From the NCBI RefSeq assembly GCF_945859825.1, contig NZ_CAMAPC010000011.1, forward strand, positions 1 to 64,000: DNA of 64,000 bases. Reading direction: 5' to 3'. Position numbers and translations under genes: made by a program. This document shows, piece by piece, positions 1-10,100 of the stretch. Each line of letters begins with the position of its first letter. The first letter of the stretch is position 1. A model generated the notes under the pieces. The model did not search any database. It was not told the DNA's origin and saw only the letters and a program-made list of their open reading frames with translations. This DNA is from Pseudoalteromonas holothuriae. Lineage in GTDB: Bacteria; Pseudomonadota; Gammaproteobacteria; Enterobacterales; Alteromonadaceae.

Positions 1-216
1 AACATCGTGACCGAGCTTGGTAAACTCTCTCGCCCAGTAATGCGCGCCAGAGCAGGCTTCCATGCCAATAATACACGGTGGTAATTTAGCTATTTCAGCT
101 AATAGGTTGTTTCGTTTAACAATTTTGCGAAATTTGCACTTGTCATGCTCATCAATAGCGTGAATACTAAACACTAACTTGGCTAAATCGATGCCAACAG
201 CTTTAATTACAGACAT
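1..216 (-). CDS. IS110/IS1111-family transposase, N-terminal part (runs off window start)
   Basis: Only the first 72 codons lie in the window. The reading starts MSVIKAVGIDLAKLVF and continues to a GMEACSGAHYWARE stretch. These are the RuvC-like DEDD-domain motifs of IS110-family transposases: the first Asp is in GIDLAK and the Glu is in MEAC. An AGGAG-like site lies just upstream of the ATG. The element differs from the IS110 copies at 3131 and 22462, so it is a separate insertion. The sequence beyond its start carries an 11-bp inverted pair and then an attC-like core at 302. That arrangement is typical of the IS1111 subgroup that targets integron attC sites. Whether the rest of the gene is intact cannot be seen. 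Confidence 0.9.
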   Translation of the reverse strand, partial: MSVIKAVGIDLAKLVFSIHAIDEHDKCKFRKIVKRNNLLAEIAKLPPCIIGMEACSGAHYWAREFTKLGHDV

Positions 217-296
217 ATGGACTCCTCATATTTGAAGCTTATAATCACCTTCACTATGGCACATTGGTAAAAATGTGCTGAGTGGGGAGTCCATAT
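215..296. repeat. 11-bp inverted pair at the transposase-proximal end of the IS110/IS1111 element
   Basis: ATATGGACTCC at 215-225, overlapping the transposase start codon, is repeated exactly in inverted orientation as GGAGTCCATAT at 286-296, with 60 bases between. Subterminal inverted repeats of about 11-13 bp are a hallmark of the IS1111 subgroup of IS110 elements. The outer copy ends six bases before the attC-like core at 302. The true element boundary probably lies between 296 and 304, but I cannot fix it without the other end. Confidence 0.55.
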
Positions 297-301
297 CATT
301 C

Positions 302-312
302 GTTAGGTGTTT
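302..312 (+). other. attC-like core site (R'-type, GTTRRRY)
   Basis: GTTAGGTGTTT contains GTTAGGT, which fits the integron R' core consensus GTTRRRY. Its exact reverse complement, AAACACCTAAC, sits at 668-678, just after the small gene between them. A GTTRRRY site before the gene and an RYYYAAC site overlapping its stop codon is the layout of an integron gene cassette. The attC left of this core is not visible because the IS110/IS1111 element occupies that position. Confidence 0.5.
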
Positions 313-323
313 CGAGAGTCCGT

Positions 324-677
324 ATGTCTTTTCTGAGTAAATTATTCCGCTGGGAACTAGGGAGGCAAAAATCAGGTTACGATAAAATGCTACTTTGTGG
401 AGCTGTATGGCCTATAAAGTTTGATACTTATCTGCTCAAGTTCCCTGAAGGGAGTGCAATAGCTCCGCATACTGATAAAGTTGTATCAGGTAAACATTAT
501 AGGTTAAATATCGTAATAAAAAATGCAGATGAAGGCGGTGAGTTTATTTGTTCTAATCCAATTTACGAAACAAAACGGATTAAGCTATTTCGTCCAGATG
601 TAAGCGAACATCAAGTTTCAAAAATTGTAAAAGGCAATAGGTATTTACTTAGCATAGGCTGGGTAAAAAACACCTAA
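324..677 (+). CDS. 2OG-Fe(II) oxygenase-like small protein (cassette-like gene)
   Basis: The 117-residue product has the C-terminal features of the 2OG-Fe(II) dioxygenase fold. There is an HTD triad segment (PHTDKV), a following basic YRLNIVI strand, and a second His in SEHQV about 60 residues later, then a GNRYLLSIGWV strand. It is shorter than typical family members (about 180-200 residues) and lacks an N-terminal half, so it may be a minimal domain or a truncated gene. I prefer the ATG at 324, after the attC-like core, to the in-frame GTG at 282, which lies in the IS end. The stop codon overlaps the attC-like core at 668, as in integron cassettes. The substrate is unknown. Confidence 0.6.
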   Translation: MSFLSKLFRWELGRQKSGYDKMLLCGAVWPIKFDTYLLKFPEGSAIAPHTDKVVSGKHYRLNIVIKNADEGGEFICSNPIYETKRIKLFRPDVSEHQVSKIVKGNRYLLSIGWVKNT

Positions 678-678
678 C
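668..678 (+). other. attC-like core site (R''-type, RYYYAAC)
   Basis: AAACACCTAAC contains ACCTAAC, which fits RYYYAAC and overlaps the TAA stop of the upstream gene. The same 11 bases recur at 24570-24580 after another small orphan gene, and both copies continue with ACA. No complementary GTTAGGT site follows within about 150 bases, so the attC looks truncated here. Confidence 0.5.
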
Positions 679-1000
679 ACATATGAGCCTTAACTCTGTC
701 AATAGGCACTAATGTTCTTTTTGGCCGTTTTTATACAGTGACGGCCAACTCTAAATCAATAAACAAATTCGTTTATTTCGTCTGTCGATGTGGCTGTTAA
801 GCAAGTTGCTTACGGCAAACACATATAGAGGCTCTTTTATTGCGATCTCATCGCTGCCTACTTTTTTCCATTTCCTTATGGGCTCGCAGGGGCACTAGAC
901 ATTCATGATGATAATGATAAACTTGACACCCACTTTTATTTGCTGGTTTTTCATTCACTGTCTATCTTTTATTTATCTGGTCAAAAGGTAGGCAGCTAAC
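679..1000. other. Intergenic stretch upstream of the RAYT gene, with REP-like hairpin
   Basis: No coding frame is convincing. The stretch holds a GC-paired hairpin at 724-751 (GGCCGTTTTTATACAGTGACGGCC core) and a REP-like unit at 842-861. GCTGCCTAC at 853-861 pairs with GTAGGCAGC at 988-996, just before the transposase start. The pair may mark recognition sites of the adjacent transposase. Confidence 0.45.
842..861 (-). repeat. REP-like element: GTAG tetranucleotide plus hairpin
   Basis: Read on the minus strand, this is GTAGGCA followed by the hairpin GCGAT-GAG-ATCGC. RAYT transposases are known to recognise a 5' GTAG-type tetranucleotide next to a short hairpin. The site lies 140 bases upstream of an intact RAYT gene, and a second GTAGGCAGC in the opposite sense lies at 988-996. 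Confidence 0.45.
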
Positions 1001-1975
1001 ATGGCAACGGCACGCAAAAGACAGGTAAGTTTGGTTGATACAAAATACTATCACTGTATATCACGGTGTGTTCGCCGTGCTTTTTTGTGTGGTGATGATA
1101 CGGTAACAGGCAAAAGTTTTGAGCACCGCAGGCAATGGGTAGAAGATAAGCTGCTAGCGCTAGCCAAAGTATTTTGTATTGATGTGTGTGCTTATGCGGT
1201 GATGAGCAATCATACGCATATTGTGTTGTATGTAGATGATAAAAAAGCCAAGCGGTTGAATGATAAAGCCATACTTATTCGCTGGCACAAATTATTCAAA
1301 GGCACGCTGCTTACACAAAAATATCTACAAGGCGATAAGCTAGATAAGGCACAACAATTCTTTTTAAATCGAACCATTGCCGATTATCGAAAACGACTGG
1401 CGGATATTAGCTGGTTTATGCGCGTACTCAATGAAGATGTCGCCAGAAAAGCCAATAAAGAAGATAACTGCACAGGTCGGTTTTGGGAGGGGCGTTTTAA
1501 ATCGCAAGCACTTCTAGATGAAGCCGCACTGGCAGCCTGTATGGCGTATGTTGATTTAAACCCCATCAGAGCGAAGATGGCAAAAACACCAGAAGACTCT
1601 GAGCACACCAGCGTTCAAAAGCGAATTAAATCAGCCAAAGACGCTAAACAACCCAATCAACTTGCCCGCTTTGCAGGCAGTCCCAGAAAACACATGCCCA
1701 AAGGACTACCCTTCGAGTTAAAGTCTTATTTAGAGCTAGTTGAACTCACAGGCCGCTGTATGAGAAAAGATAAACGCGGGCATATAGAGCAGCGCACACT
1801 TCCACTCTTAGAGCGACTAAACATAGCACCTGAAAACTGGTTAAAACTCACCACACAATTTACCAAAGTGTTCAAAGGGGCGGTAGGGCGACCCAATAAG
1901 CTTGATGGCTACTACACACATTTAGAAGTAAAACGGCGAACCAGCATCAGCCAATGTGAAAAGTTATTCGCTTAA
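1001..1975 (+). CDS. REP-associated tyrosine transposase (RAYT, Y1/IS200-like)
   Basis: The 324-residue protein carries the Y1 transposase HUH motif NHTHIVL (residues about 69-75). A candidate catalytic Tyr lies in ADYRKRL (about 129) and the RFWEGRFKSQ and YVDLNPIRA blocks typical of RAYTs follow. Enzymes of this family nick single-stranded DNA at REP hairpins and are usually domesticated, single-copy genes. Here there are two decayed relatives: a 3' remnant at 3859 and a 5' remnant at 24957. This suggests that the locus has been mobile or duplicated. The ATG is preceded by GTAGGCAGC, a likely REP-type tetranucleotide site. The gene appears intact. Confidence 0.88.
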   Translation: MATARKRQVSLVDTKYYHCISRCVRRAFLCGDDTVTGKSFEHRRQWVEDKLLALAKVFCIDVCAYAVMSNHTHIVLYVDDKKAKRLNDKAILIRWHKLFKGTLLTQKYLQGDKLDKAQQFFLNRTIADYRKRLADISWFMRVLNEDVARKANKEDNCTGRFWEGRFKSQALLDEAALAACMAYVDLNPIRAKMAKTPEDSEHTSVQKRIKSAKDAKQPNQLARFAGSPRKHMPKGLPFELKSYLELVELTGRCMRKDKRGHIEQRTLPLLERLNIAPENWLKLTTQFTKVFKGAVGRPNKLDGYYTHLEVKRRTSISQCEKLFA

Positions 1976-2334
1976 ATTACTCTATAACCGAAAACACCAA
2001 TCATGCTGATAAAGTAGGCAAAACCGCGATTAATTTTTTGTAATTACCATTCAAATCCTCGGATAAAACTAAAAATAGCAGTGAAAAAGTGCTTTTGGCA
2101 TAAAACAATATCAAAGGAGCTGGCTTTGAATGTCCATTGTCTGATTATTTAATAATGGCTGTCTAGTTTATTGGTTAGTTTATTGGTTTAGTTTATTGGT
2201 TCATTGTTGATGGTCAGCCTTGCTCCATGATAAGTCAAATGAGTTCTCTTATTACTTTAGGTAAATTAGTCGCTCTGAATACTAATTTGGCTACTCTGAT
2301 TTTTCATATGACGAAGGTTCAGATGCAATAATAA
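1976..2334. other. Intergenic stretch with a short tandem repeat
   Basis: The first 70 bases match the 3' flank of the RAYT remnant near 3950-4030 and include GTAGGCA at 2014. At 2165-2201 the 12-mer AGTTTATTGGTT occurs three times, the last copy after one extra T. A nearby ATGGCTGTCTAGTTTATTGG resembles sequence near 23634, hinting at a shared element flank. I see no gene. Confidence 0.4.
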
Positions 2335-2613
2335 TCAGTCGGTAGGGAATTTCTGCTTCTGGTGTAAAACTCGCATTACACGAATAATTGAACTGTCAAC
2401 CCAGTAGGAAACGATCATTGAAATTTCGGGGATAATTAGTAATCGTCCTTGAATACCATCACGTTGAACACCTATCAGTGGTTGCTCAAGTAAATTTTCT
2501 ACTTTAGCTTCGATGATTTCGTCAGTTCTGTCTGCCGCGTCAGGGTTGAAATCATAAAGAAACTCAAAGATCTTCTCACGATCATTGAGCGATTCTTCTT
2601 CCCATAGAATCAT
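2335..2613 (-). CDS. ParE/RelE-superfamily toxin of a type II TA module
   Basis: The 92-residue protein begins ILWEEESLNDREKIFEFL and ends with an RVMRVLHQKQKFP strand. This matches the ParE/RelE fold: N-terminal helices, a GRLLIIPE beta segment and a C-terminal RV.RVLH motif. Toxins of this superfamily poison gyrase (ParE) or cleave mRNA on ribosomes (RelE). The residues seen do not decide between these. Its start overlaps the stop of the antitoxin by four bases (ATGA), so the two are translationally coupled. Position among integron-like and IS debris suggests an acquired, stabilising module. Confidence 0.82.
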   Translation of the reverse strand: MILWEEESLNDREKIFEFLYDFNPDAADRTDEIIEAKVENLLEQPLIGVQRDGIQGRLLIIPEISMIVSYWVDSSIIRVMRVLHQKQKFPTD

Positions 2614-2894
2614 TGCTGATGTCTGCTACGAATCTTAGCTTTTCGTTCAGCCATTTGTGCTTTTGCTGAGCCATGATCAACAAATGAAGCCTTTCCTGAA
2701 TCAAACTTTTCAAATGCTAGGTTTACTTGTTCAGTTAACCAAGTATCGTGAAATAATGTTTTTCGTTGTTGCTCAGCCATTTGCTCAGTAAGCTCACGAC
2801 AAGCATCACTAAGTGTGCGTCCTTGGCTTTCAGCCATTTGCTGAGCTAAGCGTTTAATTTCGTCATCAACACGAAATTGAATTCTAGTGTCCAT
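2610..2894 (-). CDS. RelB/DinJ-type ribbon-helix-helix antitoxin
   Basis: The 94-residue protein starts MDTRIQFRVDDEIKRLAQQMAE, a typical RelB/DinJ ribbon-helix-helix N-terminus that dimerises and binds operator DNA. The C-terminal half is charged and would wrap the toxin. It is first in a two-gene operon, the usual antitoxin-toxin order. A GGAGTGA sequence gives the ribosome-binding site. The upstream region contains short palindromes (TGTACATA, CACTAGTG around 2912-2938) that could be autoregulatory operators, though this is inference. Confidence 0.82.
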   Translation of the reverse strand: MDTRIQFRVDDEIKRLAQQMAESQGRTLSDACRELTEQMAEQQRKTLFHDTWLTEQVNLAFEKFDSGKASFVDHGSAKAQMAERKAKIRSRHQQ

Positions 2895-3043
2895 GAGTCA
2901 CTCCTAAATTGATGTACATACAAATGTTAGCACTAGTGTTAGGCAAGGGCAACTAACAAGCATTAAGAGTTGCTCCTTACGCTTGCCTGTTTTGCTTTGT
3001 TCACAGATACAGATATAGCTAAACCATTTTAATATGCGACTAC

Positions 3044-3135
3044 AAAATAAACATGACATATATGGACGCTTAGCCTTTGTAAAACAATACTAACCAATCG
3101 AGGTGACTTTTTAGTCGCCTTGTGCCTTTCTTATA
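3044..3135. repeat. 92-bp dispersed repeat, left copy
   Basis: The segment from AAAATAAACATGACATATATG through CCTTTCTTATAT matches 22169-22261 with only a few differences. It includes a hairpin, GAGGTGACT-TTTT-AGTCGCCT. In this copy the repeat runs straight into an IS110 remnant. In the right copy about 600 bases of IS110 end intervene, so the left copy is a deletion derivative. Confidence 0.7.
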
Positions 3136-3448
3136 TGATTTGAGCGGCTTCACTACGGGAGTTTTCTTGTTTAAATAAACTATCGAGTAAATGGGTTTTT
3201 CGCTCAAAGCCAGTGAGTTCATTGTAGACTTCAGAAATCATCAACAGCATAGCAGGTTGTAATGAATGAGTAAGCAGTTCTTGTAACTCTTGTTTAAACT
3301 TGCAGTAAGACTTAGAGATATCAATGCCAAATTCAAGTAACAGGCTTCGTGTTTGGTTGATGCAAGCAGTTCGAGCAGATAAAACGCGCTCACGCATGCG
3401 ATGTAGAACAAGTACAGCTTGTTGTTGCTCAGTTTTCACAGGCACAAA
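3131..3448 (-). pseudogene. IS110-family transposase remnant
   Basis: The translated segment FVPVKTEQQQAVLVLHRM to ENSRSEAAQII is nearly identical to the central part of the transposase at 22462-23500. Both ends are missing. At the left it is fused to the 92-bp repeat by a deletion. At the right it stops within CAGGCACAAA near 3448 and unrelated sequence begins. The open frame extends to 3556 only by chance read-through. No catalytic DEDD residues remain, so it cannot be active. Confidence 0.85.
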
Positions 3449-3698
3449 TGCTGGTTGTTCAATTTCTCGTGTACGTAAAATTAGTGATGGCGGAAAAGAT
3501 AAATGGTTTAAATTTAGTACTGGTAAAGGCTTTGATTGGGCTGATATTTCAGACAATTCAAATAGTGCAAAGCAATTTGTATCTTATACAACCACGCTTG
3601 ATAATAACTTTGAAAGTGACGCCGTATTGACACTAAAATGCCGTTCTACCTGGAAAAGTGGTTCCATTGCAGTCGGGCAAATCGAAATTAATAACTAA
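3449..3698 (+). pseudogene. 3' end of an unidentified gene cut by the IS110 remnant
   Basis: An open frame on the plus strand reads ISDGGKDKWFKFSTGKGFDW and ends VGQIEINN at 3698. Its composition looks protein-like (alternating polar and hydrophobic strands, few rare codons), and it is followed by a good terminator. It has no start codon of its own outside the IS110 remnant, so the 5' part was probably lost. I do not recognise the family. It may be the tail of another cassette-type gene. Confidence 0.4.
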
Positions 3699-3730
3699 TT
3701 CCTAACAACTAAAATAAGTCCCTAATTATA

Positions 3731-3754
3731 AGGCTTAGTATTATGGCTAAGCCT
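3731..3754 (+). terminator. Rho-independent terminator
   Basis: AGGCTTAG at 3731-3738 pairs with CTAAGCCT at 3747-3754, followed by TTCCTT. It closes the truncated plus-strand frame ending at 3698. Confidence 0.6.
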
Positions 3755-3858
3755 TTCCTTAAACCTGCCTAAGCAAATTAATTTAGATATTCGTTAGATT
3801 CAAATGCGAATCCCTGTGAGTGTAAGCATAGAGGGCGTTCAAAATTCTGTGCCAGCTT

Positions 3859-3949
3859 AGGGCGGCCCAATAAGCTTGATGGTTACTACGTACATTTAGA
3901 AGTAAAACGACGAACCAGCATCAGTCAATGCGAAAAGCTGCTCGCTTAA
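3859..3949 (+). pseudogene. RAYT transposase 3' remnant
   Basis: The last 30 or so codons (RPNKLDGYYVHLEVKRRTSIS ending in LLA) match the C-terminus of the RAYT at 1001-1975, and homology continues into the 3' flank to about 4030. The 5' part is absent. Confidence 0.85.
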
Positions 3950-3994
3950 ACTACACTATAACCCAAAGAACTTGAACGCAATCATGCTGACAAA

Positions 3995-4010
3995 GTAGGC
4001 ACAGTTGTGC
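3995..4010 (+). repeat. REP-like GTAG plus hairpin after the RAYT remnant
   Basis: GTAG is followed at once by the hairpin GCAC-AGTT-GTGC. The same position after the intact RAYT also has GTAGGCA (2014-2020), but with a poor hairpin. Confidence 0.4.
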
Positions 4011-4189
4011 TTAAGATTTTGTAATTAGCACCCAGCCTACGGCAAACACAAAAAATGTAGTGAAGAAATAAAGTGCCTAGAGAAGCTGGTCGATTCAATT
4101 TTTTTAAAAATTTAAAAAATTATTAAAGATTTCTGACAATTAGAGGAAGAGGTTATATAGAGACATAAAAATAACAAAGGTAAAACAGC

Positions 4190-7100
4190 ATGAGTGCAGT
4201 AATCTCAGGTGAAGGACTAGGTCTATTTAACAGTTCACTATCTCAATTAGGCAGTAAAGGAAGTAGTTCAGGGGCAGCGCTTGGTCAAGCATCTGAAAAT
4301 ATTTTTGTAAATGCAGCAACAGGGAACTTGGTTTTACAAAACCAAGATGAACAGTTAAAAGGTCTGGGTTTGGGATTAGGTGTTATTCGTACTTATAATA
4401 GTCTGGGGCACTTTGATGGTGATAATAATGATCAATGGCGTTTGGGCTTTTTAAAACAAATTGAATTAGAAGGTCAAAAAAACAAAGCAGGCAGTGTTGT
4501 AACTCGAACTACCGCTGATGGATATGAGCAACTTTTTACTTTTGATACTAGTCGTGGATTATATGTTAGTCGTCAAGGTGCCGGAGCCGATGATACGCTC
4601 ACATTCAATGCCAATGGTAGCGCCATTGTAAAACCTGATGGTGCAACAGTATCAGAGCATTATAATAGTGCAGGGCGTTTAACCTCATTAATAGATAATA
4701 ATGGCCATAAAACAAGCATTCAGTACTCTGGGTCACGTGCGACAAGTATTGTTACTACAACTTCCAATGGGACGGAAAAAGCCAATTTAGTTTATAACGC
4801 TCAAGGGTTGTTAGAACAGTTGAGCTTTGCACAAGGTGAAAGCAAGCCAAATACCCATATTTATTACATATACGATACTAATAGTCGTTTATCTTCGGTC
4901 AAGGTCGATCTTACACCGGACGACAATAGCGTTTCAGATGGCAAGGTATATGAAACAAAATATACCTACTTTGGTACAAGTAATCGTGTAGAAGCAATTA
5001 GACAATCTGATGGCACTTCTTTAACAGTAACCTACGAAAAGTATGGTAATGACTACCGAGTTAAAACTCTAAAAGATGGTGAAGGCAACCTTACAGAATA
5101 TAAATACTTAAGTGAATCTCATACGCGAGTAAGTATTGCCAACAACCATATTGACTATTTCTTTGATCAGAAAAAACGCTTAGTAAGCACCAAACGTGTT
5201 GGTGGTAATCAAGTAATACAACAAAACTACAGCTATGATAATTTGGGTCGTTTAAATTCAGTTACTGATGGAATGGGCCATATAACTGACTATGAATACG
5301 ATAATAATGGAAATATTACCAAACAAACTAATGCTAATGGTATTTCTGTTAATCGCAAATATAACAATGCTAATCAATTGATTGAAGAGCAAGTGGGTGA
5401 TGAAACCACTCACTATATATATGATGCTAAACAGCGATTACGTTTTATTGTAAACGCACAAAATGCGGTTGTTGAGTACGGTTATAACAATTTAGGCCAG
5501 CGCAGTCGTCAACATGTTTACACAACAGCACATTATACTAGCAGTGATATGTCTTTGGCTGCTTTGGAGCAGTTTGTTGCAAATGTAGAGCGCAGCGAGC
5601 AGCAAAAAAGTACCTACAGCTATGATTTTAGAGGTCAATTAAATTTAGTAACAAGATACACCACGACTGATGAAGGCATAGTTAGTGAGGTTAGTTCAAC
5701 ACGGTATGTATATGACGCGCAAGGACTGTTGCTTCAAGAAACAACGGCACGCGGTGAGAAAACAGCAACTAAAGGTGACTATACAACCACCTATAGCTAT
5801 GATGGGTTAGGCCGAGTTTTAGTAAAAACAGACGCAAATAAAGCACAGACGACCTTTACTTATGATGATGCAAACCAAAAAATAGCCACACACTATGCCA
5901 ATGGTCTTTGGGAAACAAATATCTTCGATAAGACAGGAGCGCTTACCTCTTCAGCTAAAGGCGTGTCAATTGATGATACCCAATTAGGTCAAACACGGTT
6001 TTATAGAGATGCTCAAGGTAGGCTGGTTGCTAAACAGGATGAGCAAGGTGCAAGAAGTTATGTTTTCTATGATACAGCAGGCCAAAGAGCTGCGACGGTC
6101 AGTAGTACAGGTTCAATTACTGAATATGAATACGATTCTGCAGGTCGCTTGAGCGCTACGATTGGTTATGCACAACAAGTTAGTACCTCAAATTGGATAA
6201 ACAGCAGTGAAAAATTAACTAAAACATTCGCACAGCTTAAGTCTGATATAGCTACGCGCAAAGATAATACTGAAAACCGTATCACCCGTACATTATACAC
6301 CTCGACAGGCCAAAAAGAGTTTGAAATTGACGGGGAAGGTTTCGTCACTCAATATGTTTATAATGAGAATGGTAAATTAGCTGAACAAAAGCAGTACAAA
6401 GCGCCTCTTGGTAGCAAAGTTTTTCATACATTTAATAGTCCAGTTGTGAGTACGGATTGGCAAGTTTATGACTCTACCCCTGCAGGGGCAACAATGAGCG
6501 CTGAATTTGATGAGCAGTATGGCGGTCAGGTTATGGTACTAAAAGGCAGTGCTAAGTCTAATGGCTATCGCTTAAGAGATAAAACCACCACAAACTGGCA
6601 ATCAGATAATCGCACCATTTCTTGGGACATGAAGTACGCTGAGGCATATACGGTATTCATTAGCGTAAATACAACCGCGGGCCATCGGTATATTACATAC
6701 TACGCGGGTGATAAAGCCCCGCACTTAAGTGGTCAATATGCTTCGCATTATTTATCAACTACAACTACAAACGGGCAATGGCAAAGTATTACTCGTGATC
6801 TTCAAGCTGATTTGGCAGCCGTTGAACCTAATGTAACTATTACTAATATTAATGCTTTTCTTGTGCGCGGCTCAGGTAAAATCGCCGAAGTAAGGTTATC
6901 TGGCCTTAATGACGAACTTACATCAGCAGCAGCACAAAGTACAAAATTAGCATATAACACAGCTGGACAGCTGGAGTACAAAACTGACGGTGAAGGTTAT
7001 GTAACACGCTACTATTATGACCAAGCGGGTAATGAAATTGCCACACGCCGTTATTTTCACAAAGGCACACCAGGCAATATTAGTGAGTCAAACAAAGATT

Positions 7101-10100
7101 TAGTGACTCATACTTTTTATGATGGTCAAAGTCGCGTAAAAGCAAACCTAGCTGCTGATGGTGCATTAACAACCTTTAACTATAATGCCGATGGCTTGAA
7201 AACAAGCCAATCAAGATATCACCAACAAGTATTAAATCATACCGTTGGAGCGCCACTTGTATTGCCCGGTAGTGAAAAAACAACCACACATTGGCGCTAT
7301 ACAGCGACGGGGCAGGTAGAAACTAAAACCCATGCCGATGGTTCGTTAACCAAGTATCGTTATGATGAAATGCAAAACTTAGTTCATCAACAAACTTTTG
7401 ATTCGATACAAGCGGCTAATGCACAGTTGATATATTCAAGTGATGACTTTAATAATGGTGTTGCTAATGCATTTACTATTTCTAATGGTTCATCTACTTC
7501 AATAGAGGTAGTCGATAATCAAGTTCGCTTTCAGCGTTTAAATTCCGAGAAAAGTGAATGGCCTAGTTTAATTTCTAAGCAGTCTTTTCAATTGAAGGAT
7601 AATGTGTCGTCAACAATTGAGGTTACAACAAGTGATAATCTCAGTGGAATGTATTTTTATGGTGGCTTAGATAACTCGGGGTCTTGGTCTAGCAAAACGT
7701 TAGACCGTCATGCAGTGTATTTTGACGGGAATGCAATATATTCAGATGTGGTCAGAAATGGTCTAGCCAGTGGCAGAGAAAAGTTAATGTCACTGACTAC
7801 GAACACCACGTATGTTATTAACTGGACAACCAATGATGACTTTACCACGCTAACCGTTCACCCTAAGGGAAAGCCACACGAATCTGCATCCGTTAAGGTT
7901 TCTTCACAAGATTGGAGCAATGCAGCTCGATTGCGTTTTTACAATAACCCAAGACCGAATGCCAATGGCAATGAAGTATATATTGATAATCTAAAAATAC
8001 ATTCTGTCAATGAAGTAAGTAGTACCCGCTATCAGTATGATTTACTAGGACGCCAAATTTCTTCGTTAGATGGTAATCAATTACTCGGCCAAAACTTAAA
8101 TACTCCCGTAAACACCGAGCATTGGGATATATACGATCCAACGCCAAGTGGTGCAACAATGACAGCCGTATACGATCAACAATATAACGGTGAAGTGATT
8201 GAATTAAAAGGGGCAGGCAGTAGTAATGGGTATCGATTACAAAACCTGAATAAAACCCCTTGGGATGCGCTAGAAAAAACCATTAGCTGGGATATGAAGT
8301 ATTCAGAAAGTTTTACGGTTTATATCAGCGTAGATACCAATAAAGGTCATCGTTATATTACATATAAACCAGGCTCTCACGGTTCCTCACTTGGAGGTGA
8401 ATATGCCCATATAGCCTTGCCTTTGAGTACATCAACGGGCAGTTGGCATACCGTAACGCGAGACTTATTAGCTGATTTGCAATCTGTTGAGCCAGACAAT
8501 AACATTAAAAATGTTAATGCGATGCTGGTCCGAGGGTCGGGTCGAATTGGGCAGGTGTCTTTGAGTGATTTAACTCAGACTCAATTAGCAAATAGAGGGC
8601 TTGAAGTGGGTGCTCATTCCATTGACAGTTTTGATGCTTTATTTGCTTCAAAGGGTGACCACACCCAATATGATGTGCTGGGTAATATTCAGTCTCACAC
8701 AAACAAAGAGGGCGCTAAAACTCTTTATTACTATGATGCAAAAGGTAACGAACGTTTTCAAATTGATGCTATGGGTCAGGTTACAGAGTATCGCTATAAT
8801 AGTTTTAATGAACGCACTCTTGTAAAACGGTATCACACTCAACTGAGTGAGTCACAAATATCGCAAGCAGGTTTAGTTGGCGGATTACATACTAATAAAG
8901 TAATCGGAGGACAAACTGCAAGCGCCTATATACAGGCATTAGTAGTCAATGGTGGCGCTTATGAAGAGCAGTTAAGTTTTGACCAACGAGGTATGCTAGA
9001 GCGCCATACAGATGCACAAGACTACGAAAAAACATTCACCTACAATGCATTTTCGCAGCTTGTTAGAGAGTCACAAACAACACATTTAAGTTCCATTGAT
9101 AAGCTTAAAGGTACAAGTGGACTTAAAACCATACACACAAACTTTGGTTACGATGCGAGAGGTTTGTTAGAGAGCACCACCAAAGTAGCTGATGGTATTA
9201 CACAAACGATTGTGAAGGATTATGACGCGTTTGGACGGGTTATAAAAACTACAGATTCAAATAATCACGTTAAACATACCACATATGAACTAGATACTAG
9301 CCAAGATGGTATTGGACGAGTTATTAGTGCCTCCCAAGTGGTCGATGGCACACAAAGAGAAATAGTAACTCGTTACGATATGCTTGGCCGCATGCTATCT
9401 GTCAAGAATGGGTTAGGTCAGGTTACGCGCTATGAATACGATGATAACGCTAACAGTGTCAAAGTGTTCCAACCCAACAACAGCTTTGTTCTTACTACAC
9501 GCAATGCACTGGGTAAAACCGCATCATTGACTTATTTTAACCGCAGCGGTGAAACTGTTAGCGAAACACAATATAAGTATGATCATAGTGGTAACTTGAC
9601 TGAGTCGATTGTAAATGGGCAAACACAATCTCTAAAAGAATATGATAAAGAAAATCGTGTAAGGCAGGTTGTTGATGCGAATGGTCAACAAGTTGAAACG
9701 CAATATGATGCGACAGGTCGAGTAAAAGCTACAATTGTTGACCCAGATGGATTACAACTACGCACTGAGTTTAGCTATACACGACACGGTGGGCAAGTAA
9801 TCAAAACCGAACAATTGAATACGGTGGCAACAGGTAGCAACATTACCTCAGGTACGATACAAACTACCACAACAGAACTCGATAGTGCTGGGCGTGTGTT
9901 GTCAGTGATAGCGCGACAAGGAAACAAAATACAAAGCCAAATGGCATATCAGTATGATTCAGCGGGTAACACACTTAAGGCAATTAAGGGAAGCGGTGCT
10001 AAAGCTGTTACAACGCAATATGTATATGATGAGCTCGGTCGTTTACGCCAAGAGCAAACAGGTAGTAGTAAAACGAACTATGAATATGATGCAAATGATA

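Larger units (their letters stand above)
3755..4189. other. Leader region of the giant gene, built from element remnants
   Basis: Contains a stretch at 3831-3853 that resembles an IS256-type terminus, the RAYT 3' remnant (3859-3949) with its flank, and about 130 bases of AT-rich sequence before the giant gene. AAAGG at about 4176-4180 is a plausible ribosome-binding site. No regulatory motif is certain. Confidence 0.4.

Noticed and set aside
2938..2957. GTTAGGC and AACTAAC near the TA promoter as an attC site
   Set aside because: The spacing and order do not form R'', L'', L', R', and no complementary partner is found.
3324..3455. Plus-strand open frame through the IS110 remnant
   Set aside because: This part is antisense to the transposase fragment. 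Only the section after 3448 reads like a protein.
3831..3853. GAGGGCGTTCAAAATTCTG as an IS256-type terminus
   Set aside because: It resembles such ends, but there is no transposase and no second terminus, so it is not listed as an element.
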